Below, in pieces: positions 1 to 5,089 of a DNA stretch of 5,089 nt. The position numbers and the translations under genes are program-made. Source of the stretch: Leptospira ellisii. GTDB lineage: Bacteria; Spirochaetota; Leptospiria; Leptospirales; Leptospiraceae. The stretch lies in the NCBI RefSeq assembly GCF_002811955.1, contig NZ_NPEF01000157.1, forward strand, positions 4,281 to 9,369, in the 5' to 3' direction. How positions within the stretch are numbered: position 1 is the first letter of the stretch; every line of letters starts with the position of its first letter. The notes below the pieces were generated by a model that was not told where the DNA came from, searched no databases, and was given only the letters and a program-made list of their open reading frames with translations.

Positions 1-1
1 C

Positions 2-49
2 CGGCCGATTCTAAGGCCTGAAGAAAGGGAAGCGAAGAGCCGTCCATGA
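2..49 (+). other. Possible out-of-frame remnant of the enzyme I N-terminal region
   Basis: The second forward frame is open from the window edge to a TGA at 47-49, which overlaps the ATG at 46 as ATGA. Its last residues read RPEEREAKSRP. The EEREA string resembles EEKEA, which in E. coli enzyme I sits just before the segment matching MICSDPSL. The spacing to MICSD is about two residues short and one frame off, as a small deletion (for example 7 bases) or an assembly error would give. The other reading is that an unrelated upstream gene ends here and is coupled to ptsI through the ATGA overlap. With 15 codons visible, this stays a weak inference. Confidence 0.3.
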
Positions 50-1527
50 TCTGCTCCGATCCATCCCTGGCCGCCTCCGTTCAAAGGAGAATTCGAGAAT
101 CCGGTGAAAACGCGATTCTCGCAATACAAAACGTCACACACGAAATTTCGGAAAAATTCAAAGCCATGGAGAACGAGTTTTTCCGGGAACGTGTGGATCA
201 TTTTCAGGACGTCTCCAATCGTCTGATCGAATTCATCGCGGGAAAAAAGGAGGAGGATTCCTTTCTTTCGGGTTTGAAGGAGGATTTGATCTTGGTAGCG
301 CGGGAACTCACTCCTTCCCAGATGATTCTCATGGACAAAACGAGAATCCGAGGAATCGCCACCGACTTAGGCGGAAAAACCGGTCATATGGCGATCCTCG
401 CCAGGAACTACGGAATTCCGACCATCGTAGGTTTGAAGGATTTCTCCACACACGTTCGAGACAACGAATTCATTTTTTTGGACGCCGAAACCGGTAACGC
501 GGTCCGTTTTCCCGCTTTGGAAGAGGTGAAATACTACGGATTTTCCTCCTCTTACCCCGTCGAGGAAAGCGGTAATAAAAAGACAAGAGCCGTCAGCAAG
601 GACGGAATCCGTGTAAAAATCAAATGCAACCTTGAATCCGAGTTGGATTGCGAGCAGGCGCTTCGATACGGCGCGGAAGGAGTGGGACTTTTCAGAAGCG
701 AATCCCTCTTCCTCAAATATCAGGACAGCAACGTTTCCGGAGAGGAACAATTCCGCGCGTATAAGGCGATCGCAGAAGGTATGGAGGACAAACCCGTCGT
801 AATCCGGACCTTCGACATCGGAGCGGATAAATTTTCCACCGGAGAACCGGAGGAAAATCCGTTTTTGGGGAATCGCGGAATCCGCTATTGTCTTTCCAAT
901 CCCGAATGGTTCTCCGAACAACTAACGGCGATTTTACGGGCGTCCGCGTACGGAAACGTGAACATCCTTCTTCCGATGATAACGGGACCGGCGGAAATCG
1001 TGAAAACCAGGGAACTTCTTGAAGAATGTAAACGAAAACTGAATATTCAAAAAGAAAAATATAACAAAAAGATAAAAGTCGGGGCGATGATAGAGACCCC
1101 CGCCGCCGTTTCCGCTTTGGACCTGATCGCGAGGGAAGCCGATTTCTTTTCGGTGGGAACCAACGACCTTCTTCAATACGTGATGGCCGTGGACCGCAAT
1201 AACATACACGTTTCCTCCCTCTACAACCCTTATCACATCTCCTTTCTGCGGACTTTGATCCGCATCGTGGAGGTTTCCAGGGATTACGACAAACCGTTGA
1301 GCATCTGCGGAGAACTCGCTTCGGACACGAACTTTACGATCTTTCTGATAGGCATCGGAATCCGCGAATTGTCGGTTTCGATTCCGTTCCTGAATCCGAT
1401 TCGAAAGATCATACGTTCCATTTCCCTACATCAGGCGGGAATCCTCGTCAAAAAGGTCATCGAACTTTCCGAAGAGGAAAACTACGAAAACATAGAATCT
1501 TTCCTATTCAGCAAACACCTAAGTTAG
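46..1527 (+). CDS. ptsI: Phosphoenolpyruvate-protein phosphotransferase (PTS enzyme I), N-terminus missing
   Basis: Enzyme I is a cytoplasmic enzyme that takes phosphate from PEP onto a histidine and passes it to HPr. The 493 residues seen hold the end of the HPr-binding helical part (about 1-75), the phosphohistidine domain with GGKTGHMAILAR (active His114), and the PEP-binding barrel: GLFRSE (Arg217), RTFDIGADK (Arg254), NPFLGNRGIR, MIETPAA (Glu350), VGTNDL (Asn373, Asp374), DRNN (Arg384) and ICGELASD (catalytic Cys421). Family members are about 570 residues, and His114 corresponds to His189 of E. coli, so roughly 75-80 N-terminal residues are absent. Met46 aligns with the interior of the family (MICSDPSL against MLLEDEEL), so it is probably not the natural start. 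A TGA at 19-21 closes this frame, and no other start lies between it and the ATG. A purine stretch, AAAGGGA, lies about 15 bases upstream of the ATG, too far for a good ribosome site. Identity is very sure; the intactness of the gene is doubtful. Confidence 0.94.
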   Translation: MICSDPSLAASVQRRIRESGENAILAIQNVTHEISEKFKAMENEFFRERVDHFQDVSNRLIEFIAGKKEEDSFLSGLKEDLILVARELTPSQMILMDKTRIRGIATDLGGKTGHMAILARNYGIPTIVGLKDFSTHVRDNEFIFLDAETGNAVRFPALEEVKYYGFSSSYPVEESGNKKTRAVSKDGIRVKIKCNLESELDCEQALRYGAEGVGLFRSESLFLKYQDSNVSGEEQFRAYKAIAEGMEDKPVVIRTFDIGADKFSTGEPEENPFLGNRGIRYCLSNPEWFSEQLTAILRASAYGNVNILLPMITGPAEIVKTRELLEECKRKLNIQKEKYNKKIKVGAMIETPAAVSALDLIAREADFFSVGTNDLLQYVMAVDRNNIHVSSLYNPYHISFLRTLIRIVEVSRDYDKPLSICGELASDTNFTIFLIGIGIRELSVSIPFLNPIRKIIRSISLHQAGILVKKVIELSEEENYENIESFLFSKHLS

Positions 1528-1529
1528 GT
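1517..1529. repeat. 13-base perfect palindrome across two overlapping stop codons
   Basis: ACCTAA-G-TTAGGT reads the same on both strands around the central base 1523. It contains the TAG of ptsI (1525-1527) and the TAA of the minus-strand gene (1524-1526). Allowing a two-base bulge, pairing extends to CAAA/TTTG outside the core. It is too tightly centred to make a strong RNA hairpin, and it has no T-run, so I do not call it a terminator. There is no intergenic space between the two genes. Confidence 0.6.
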
Positions 1530-2216
1530 TTGTGAGGATTCTTTTTCCAAGATCAAAAATACGAACGAATTCCAAATCGGTTCCTTTTCCTGGAAAAAAA
1601 CGGGACCGATCATATCCGGCTCTTTTTTGAGACAAAGGTAGGAATGTTTTTCGGTCCGGAGATAAAACTTACCCGAAATTCCCGAAAGATTCCCGATCAA
1701 TTCCTTCAAAAGTGTGGGAGTGTTTTTTTCGTTTTCGGGAAGCGCAACACCCGCGATCAGCAGACTTTTTTTATCCCAAATTCCTTGGATCGTAACCGCA
1801 GGAGGATTCCATTCCTCGAAAAGTTCCCGCTCGTAGGAAGCCAATACGGATTCCAGAATCGGATGAATGCCCAAATCGAGTTGAAGCGGAAATTCCGACC
1901 CCAAAACCCTGGGGATAAATCCTTCGATTTTTAATCGATCCCAGAGTTCCATCTTTCCCACTTTGGAAAGACCTTTGATGAAACTCGGAGTAAATCCGCC
2001 GGCGACGATCGGTTCGGGAGAAGTTTCCAGAGCCAGGATGGAGCGCATATACAAAAAGCCTAAATTGAGCGGGGAGAATTCCGCGACTTTGGAAAAGTTC
2101 CAAACCTCGTTTTCCCGCAACGGAGAAAGGTATAAATTGTCCAATGCATACAAATCGCCGTGACCGGAGGGCTCGAAAAGGGAGGATTTCCGGATTTTTT
2201 TCTGCGTGCCTGCCAT
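1524..2216 (-). CDS. Unrecognised protein, about 230 residues
   Basis: I do not recognise a family. From ATG at 2216 the protein has a basic N-terminus (KKIRK at 6-10), then a mixed, mostly soluble sequence with many aromatic and Leu/Ile residues. It carries one cysteine (195), no clear signal peptide and no membrane segment. Visible landmarks are GHGDLYALDNLYLSPLRENE (19-36 and flanks), a YMRSILALE helix-like stretch (56-64), and EEWNPPAVTIQGIWDKKSLL near the middle (134-153). The hydrophobic strand NSFVFLILE lies near the C-terminus. The frame stays open up to a TTG at 2297, but those extra 27 codons run through the terminator hairpin at 2263-2288. The AAAGGA that would serve a TTG start there is one arm of another hairpin. 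I therefore prefer the ATG at 2216, though it has no evident ribosome site. The stop overlaps that of ptsI by 4 bases, tail to tail. The steady coding frame and ordinary codon use support a real gene; function is unknown. Confidence 0.78.
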   Translation of the reverse strand: MAGTQKKIRKSSLFEPSGHGDLYALDNLYLSPLRENEVWNFSKVAEFSPLNLGFLYMRSILALETSPEPIVAGGFTPSFIKGLSKVGKMELWDRLKIEGFIPRVLGSEFPLQLDLGIHPILESVLASYERELFEEWNPPAVTIQGIWDKKSLLIAGVALPENEKNTPTLLKELIGNLSGISGKFYLRTEKHSYLCLKKEPDMIGPVFFQEKEPIWNSFVFLILEKESSQT

Positions 2217-2219
2217 ATA

Positions 2220-2240
2220 GGATTTGTATCGGTACGATCC
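2220..2240. promoter_or_regulatory. Imperfect inverted repeat just upstream of the unknown gene
   Basis: On the minus strand the 21 bases have the layout GGAT-c-GTA-ccga-TAC-aa-ATCC, so both the outer GGAT/ATCC and the inner GTA/TAC arms pair around a short centre. It ends three bases before the ATG at 2216 and is flanked on its far side by the palindrome GGAATTCC (2241-2248). It could be an operator or a 5' hairpin that controls translation start, but it may be chance. I find no convincing -35/-10 pair next to it. Confidence 0.3.
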
Positions 2241-2254
2241 GGAATTCCCCGCAG

Positions 2255-2288
2255 AAATAAAAAAGCCGACACACAAGGGCGTCGGCTT
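2255..2288 (-). terminator. Rho-independent terminator after the acyl-CoA ligase gene
   Basis: Read on the minus strand, an 8-base arm AAGCCGAC (2281-2288) is followed by a 10-base loop and the matching arm GTCGGCTT (2263-2270). The T-rich run TTTTTTATTT (2255-2264) overlaps the end of the stem. The T-run lies only on the minus-strand side, so it acts on transcripts from the right. It sits about 80 bases past the stop of the acyl-CoA ligase gene and just before the preferred start of the next minus-strand gene. Confidence 0.78.
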
Positions 2289-2299
2289 CAAAGACAAGA

Positions 2300-2315
2300 T
2301 CCTTTGTCGAAAGGA
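2300..2315. repeat. Small inverted repeat (hairpin) ahead of the terminator
   Basis: TCCTTT-GTCG-AAAGGA is a perfect 6-base stem with a 4-base loop, lying between the ligase stop codon and the main terminator. In the minus-strand transcript it would form a small hairpin upstream of the terminator stem. It matters for annotation because its AAAGGA arm mimics a ribosome site for TTG codons at 2297 and 2291, which I do not accept as starts. Confidence 0.5.
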
Positions 2316-2368
2316 AAAGAGAACCGGACGTTTCCCGGCGACCCTTTTCCGTTACGACTCGGAACGTT

Positions 2369-4423
2369 TTAGTCTTGGTTCGTAGAATAGATCTTTTTGA
2401 TTCGATCCGTGTATTTTTCGGTGATCACGTGACGTTTCATTTTCATCATGTTGTTCAATTCGTCGCCGACTTCGAACGGTTTTGCGATGAGAAAGAAAGG
2501 GGTCACCTGTTCGAAGGATTTGAACCCGTTTTTAGTGTTGTTCAACGCCTTGATTTCCTTTCTGTAGAGATCGTACACCTTCGGATTTTCGATCAGCTTT
2601 TCGTTGTTCGCTTCGTTGATTCCGTTTTCCTTCGCCCATTCCTGGAGTTTTTCGAAGTCCGGAACCACGATCGCGCCCAGATTCTTCTGATCCTGACCGA
2701 TCACCATACACTGACTGATATACGCGGATTCCTGAAGTTTGTTTTCGATGGGAACCGGTTCCACGTTTTCCCCGCCTAACAGAACCACGGTGTCTTTCGC
2801 GCGTCCCGTCAAGGTTAGAGTCTTCTTAAAGTTGATCATCCCCATGTCGCCGGTATTCATCCAGCCGTCGGAAATCGCCTTGGAAGTCGCCTCTTCGTTT
2901 TTGTAATACCCTTTCATCACTTGAGGTCCTTTGATGAATACGACTCCTTTCAAGCCGAGCTTTCCTTGGGTGATGTTTCCGTTTTCGTCGATCTCGGTCA
3001 ACACGGCGTTGCTGTCGTTGCGGATCTGAAGTCTCGTTTTCGGAACGATCACACCTACGGAACCGATGATCAGCTTTTCGAAGGTTCTTACGGAAATCAC
3101 GGGGGAAGTTTCTGTCATACCGTATCCTTCCAAAACGTTGATCCCGATGTTGTTGAAGAATTCGTCCACGTGTCTCGGAAGCGCACCGCCGCCGGAAATG
3201 GAAGCTCTCAGTTGTCCGCCCGTAGCTGCACGGATTTTGGCCAATACGATTCTATCCAAGGTGAAGCTGTTGAGCAGCACCGCAAGACCCGCCACCGTAT
3301 AAAGCGGAGAAGTCAGGAAGTAAAGATTGGTTCCGGCGAAATACGAACCCAATACGCTCGCAACAATCGTAAGCGTAAACGGACCGGTGAGAAGAAGTTG
3401 GATGAACATGAAAATCCCGTAAAAAAGAGATCCGATCGGATTTCTTCCGGTGTAATCCACTTCCACTCCCTTGAGAAAACGAACCGCCTGATTCTTTTTG
3501 TTCGAGAAAAAATAAGCGAGTTTAAACAAACCTCTGCGGAGCGCGGGAGTTTGCGCCGGATCGTTGATTCTCGTATAAATCCCGTTGTAGATGTTTTCCC
3601 AGAGTCTAGGCGCGGAACCCATAAACGTGGGTTTTACGGAAGCGAGATCCTGACGAAGGTCGCGGACGTTCGTGTAATACGTGGAAGCTCCGAGTCCGAC
3701 ACAAACGTATTCGACTACTCTTTCGAACACGTGCCAAATCGGAAGGATGGAAAGAAGACGGGCATCCGACTTGATTTTGAGCATCGGGCTTACGTGATTC
3801 ACCTGGTGCATCATGTTGGAATGTTTCAACATAACGCCTTTGGGAAGTCCCGTGGTTCCGGAAGTATAGATCAGAGTGAACAAATCCTCTGGATCGATCG
3901 CGGCGATACGTTCTTCCGCTTTTCTGGATCCGCCGTCTCTGAGTTTTTTTCCCTTTTCGATCAGATCGTTCATTTTAAGAACGCCGGGAGCGCTGCTCGC
4001 CGGATCCAAAACGATGATCGTCTTTACGTTGTTCAACTGGGATTTGTTACGGTTGAATTTCTCCAACATCTTATCGTTTTCGATAAAGACCACTTCCACT
4101 TCGGAGTGATTGAGAATATATACGATTTCAGAATCCGTAATATCGGTTCCGCGAGGTACATCAGCGGCTCCGGTGAGAATGACGCCGTAATCGGCCACCA
4201 TCCATTCGATACGGTTATCCGCAAGAAGTCCCACTCTTTGACGCTGTTGAACGCCCAATTCGATCAGCGCTTCGGCAAGATTGATACCTTGCTCATACAA
4301 TTGAGCGTACGAAGTCGGATGGTAATTTTTGTTGGAATCCTTCGAGAAAAACGCCGGTAAGTCCCGGAATTTTTCAGCAGATTCACGAAATAACTGGGCT
4401 AAATTCTCCGCCATGAAATTCAT
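2369..4423 (-). CDS. AMP-forming long-chain fatty acid-CoA ligase (acyl-CoA synthetase)
   Basis: The enzyme activates a fatty acid with ATP to acyl-AMP and then forms acyl-CoA, feeding beta-oxidation and lipid synthesis. The 684 residues show the adenylate-forming signatures in order: P-loop [11 protein letters not shown] (186-196), LPIWHVFER (228-235), the SISGGGALP segment (408-416), GYGMTETSP (433-441), WMNTGDMG with Asp526, LTGRAKD with Arg541, GGENVEP (550-556), and a C-terminal MMKMKRHV segment likely to hold the catalytic lysine (Lys661 or Lys663). Between about 329 and 390 lies a long hydrophobic insert with two or more possible membrane-contacting stretches, so the enzyme is probably membrane-associated. 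The start at 4423 has AGGAG only 3 bases upstream; an in-frame ATG at 4414 would have 12 bases of spacing, and neither is ideal. The gene stands alone, with a terminator behind it and a 155-base leader region before it. Family call is very sure; chain-length preference is inferred from overall form (long insert, about 680 residues). Confidence 0.95.
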   Translation of the reverse strand: MNFMAENLAQLFRESAEKFRDLPAFFSKDSNKNYHPTSYAQLYEQGINLAEALIELGVQQRQRVGLLADNRIEWMVADYGVILTGAADVPRGTDITDSEIVYILNHSEVEVVFIENDKMLEKFNRNKSQLNNVKTIIVLDPASSAPGVLKMNDLIEKGKKLRDGGSRKAEERIAAIDPEDLFTLIYTSGTTGLPKGVMLKHSNMMHQVNHVSPMLKIKSDARLLSILPIWHVFERVVEYVCVGLGASTYYTNVRDLRQDLASVKPTFMGSAPRLWENIYNGIYTRINDPAQTPALRRGLFKLAYFFSNKKNQAVRFLKGVEVDYTGRNPIGSLFYGIFMFIQLLLTGPFTLTIVASVLGSYFAGTNLYFLTSPLYTVAGLAVLLNSFTLDRIVLAKIRAATGGQLRASISGGGALPRHVDEFFNNIGINVLEGYGMTETSPVISVRTFEKLIIGSVGVIVPKTRLQIRNDSNAVLTEIDENGNITQGKLGLKGVVFIKGPQVMKGYYKNEEATSKAISDGWMNTGDMGMINFKKTLTLTGRAKDTVVLLGGENVEPVPIENKLQESAYISQCMVIGQDQKNLGAIVVPDFEKLQEWAKENGINEANNEKLIENPKVYDLYRKEIKALNNTKNGFKSFEQVTPFFLIAKPFEVGDELNNMMKMKRHVITEKYTDRIKKIYSTNQD

Positions 4424-4426
4424 TTA

Positions 4427-4431
4427 CTCCT
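4427..4431 (-). promoter_or_regulatory. Ribosome binding site of the acyl-CoA ligase gene
   Basis: AGGAG on the minus strand lies 3 bases before the ATG at 4423 and 12 bases before the in-frame ATG at 4414. It supports one of these two starts but cannot decide between them. The TlpA-like gene in this window shows the same 3-base spacing (GGAG at 5065-5068, ATG at 5061), which slightly favours 4423. Confidence 0.6.
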
Positions 4432-4465
4432 GATATCTTTTGTTCTGTTACACAACTTAGGAATT

Positions 4466-4483
4466 CCGACAAGATGCTGTCGG
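4466..4483. promoter_or_regulatory. Inverted repeat in the leader region of the acyl-CoA ligase gene
   Basis: CCGACA-AGATGC-TGTCGG is a perfect 6-base inverted repeat with a 6-base centre, 43 bases upstream of the ligase start. With one bulged C, the flanking TT/AA also pair. No T-run follows on either strand, so it does not look like a terminator. Its position fits an operator for a fatty-acid-responsive regulator or an mRNA leader hairpin. Another palindrome, GGAATTCC, overlaps its edge at 4460-4467. The 155-base gap around it is otherwise AT-rich with no gene and no clear promoter pair. Confidence 0.4.
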
Positions 4484-4521
4484 CAAGTAATCAAAATTAA
4501 ATACGGAAGCTCAGAAAGAAA

Positions 4522-4544
4522 CCCTTTTTTTCCCGTTCCTCCCC
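4522..4544. repeat. Polypyrimidine/polypurine tract
   Basis: On the plus strand the 23 bases are all C or T except for one G at 4535, with a run of seven Ts between two CCC triplets. The minus strand, which is the one transcribed towards the ligase gene, is therefore purine-rich with a run of seven As. The tract lies between the TlpA-like gene and the ligase gene, about 40 bases past the former's stop. It may be the 3' untranslated end of the upstream transcript or part of the ligase promoter region. I see no paired stem next to it that would make it a terminator. Confidence 0.45.
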
Positions 4545-4578
4545 GCTTCATTTTATTTATTCTACCTGTTATACAATA

Positions 4579-5061
4579 CTATGGTGCAGTGAACCAATTT
4601 TCGAAGGAAGCGTGGAGTTTAGGATAATCCCTCGTTTGAATTCCGTATTGGATCTTTATAAGGGTTCCGGATTTGCTAAATACGATGAGCGCGGGTTGTC
4701 CTTCCACATGAAATGCGTTTACCAGGGCAAAATCCTTATCCACCAAACTCGGATAACTCATTCCGAAGTCTCGTGCCGCTTTGATTCGTTCTTCCCGCGT
4801 CGATTCCGGTTCCGTATTGATTCCGAGAAGGGTAGCGTTTTTTCCTTCGAGATCCTTGGAAAGTTTTTCCAAAACGGGAACCGCTTCCTTACAGGGTTCG
4901 CACCAGGAAGCCCAAACGTCCAAAAGCAAAACCTTACCTTTATAATTCCGCATCGAGACAGAACGCCCCTCGAAATCGTCCAAGGAAAGTTTGTAAAGCG
5001 CGGATTCCCCGGAAGGATTACAGGGAACACTGCTCTCCAGTTCAGATACGATCGCTTCCAT
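4579..5061 (-). CDS. TlpA-like thioredoxin-fold thiol-disulfide oxidoreductase
   Basis: A small redox protein of the TlpA/ResA/AhpC-TSA type that reduces or exchanges disulfides, usually outside the cytoplasm. From ATG at 5061 it has 160 residues: a family-typical lead-in (DDFEGRSVSMRNYKGK, about 28-43), then a strand ending in the active site W-C-E-P-C (Cys54 and Cys57), then LLGINTE (78-84). The cis-proline loop GQPALIVF (Pro123) and SKSG follow it, as usual for the fold. An extra cysteine sits at 14. The ATG has GGAG 3 bases upstream; a TTG nine bases earlier (5070) has none. The frame is closed by a TGA at 5083-5085. Unlike most TlpA relatives, no signal peptide, lipoprotein box or membrane anchor is visible. 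Either it acts in the cytoplasm, or the real N-terminus lies past the window in another frame (gene damaged or sequence error). The fold call is firm; the substrate is unknown. Confidence 0.87.
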   Translation of the reverse strand: MEAIVSELESSVPCNPSGESALYKLSLDDFEGRSVSMRNYKGKVLLLDVWASWCEPCKEAVPVLEKLSKDLEGKNATLLGINTEPESTREERIKAARDFGMSYPSLVDKDFALVNAFHVEGQPALIVFSKSGTLIKIQYGIQTRDYPKLHASFENWFTAP

Positions 5062-5089
5062 CGTCTCCAATATCGCTTGGTATCAGGAT

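Noticed and set aside
367..921. A 184-codon minus-strand frame inside ptsI
   Set aside because: It lies fully opposite the enzyme I frame, whose catalytic motifs are unmistakable in this stretch; it has no motif of its own.
1028..1078. Locally AT-rich stretch within ptsI, suggesting inserted DNA
   Set aside because: It encodes a Lys/Asn-rich linker (around residues 328-343) that occupies the place of a variable helical segment in the enzyme I family. The frame continues unbroken into GAMIETP.
1771..2274. A 167-codon minus-strand frame overlapping the unknown gene in another frame
   Set aside because: It is very rich in Arg, Phe and Gly with no motif. The competing frame is longer, has a more natural composition and fits the gene boundaries better.
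2921..4360. A 479-codon open frame on the plus strand, opposite the acyl-CoA ligase gene
   Set aside because: Its translation is rich in His, Phe, Arg and Asp with no recognisable motif, as expected from the strand opposite a codon-biased gene. The minus-strand frame carries all the adenylate-forming signatures.
4484..4520. Possible -35/-10 promoter for the acyl-CoA ligase gene (TTGATT and nearby TA-rich hexamers)
   Set aside because: No pair of hexamers has both an acceptable match and 16-18 base spacing; calling a promoter here would be guesswork.
4506..4549. GAAGC/GCTTC inverted repeat as a terminator of the TlpA-like gene
   Set aside because: The arms are only 5 bases long and 34 bases apart, with no stable stem between them, so pairing is weak.

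Overview
The window looks like ordinary chromosomal DNA from a spirochaete of the genus Leptospira or a close relative. I infer this from recalled protein style rather than from a search: the AMP-forming acyl-CoA ligase has a hydrophobic insert and a C-terminal tail of the spirochaete type, a PTS enzyme I is present, and the base composition is balanced (by eye, GC in the mid-40s per cent). There is no sign of a mobile element, phage, CRISPR array, tRNA or rRNA.

Layout from left to right: (1) bases 46-1527, plus strand, most of PTS enzyme I (ptsI). The catalytic His, Cys and PEP-binding residues are present, but about the first 75-80 residues expected for the family are missing. The reading frame is closed by a stop at 19-21, and the preceding bases are open in another frame. 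(2) Bases 1524-2216, minus strand, an unrecognised protein of about 230 residues. It converges on ptsI with overlapping stop codons inside a 13-base palindrome. (3) Bases 2255-2315, hairpins including a good intrinsic terminator, which end transcription from the large gene to the right. (4) Bases 2369-4423, minus strand, a 684-residue long-chain acyl-CoA synthetase with a hydrophobic insert. (5) Bases 4424-4578, a gap holding an inverted repeat and a purine/pyrimidine tract. (6) Bases 4579-5061, minus strand, a TlpA-like thioredoxin-fold protein with a WCEPC active site and no visible signal peptide.

The three minus-strand genes run in the same direction. A terminator separates the ligase from the unknown gene, and a 155-base gap separates the thioredoxin-like gene from the ligase, so I see no tight operon. 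The acyl-CoA ligase fits the known reliance of Leptospira on long-chain fatty acids as carbon source. Enzyme I in such organisms probably serves a reduced or regulatory phosphotransfer system rather than bulk sugar uptake (established for the genus, inferred here).

I found no convincing new biological system. The points most worth a second look are the broken 5' part of ptsI, the membrane-like insert of the ligase, the missing export signal on the TlpA-like protein, and a few inverted repeats in leader regions.
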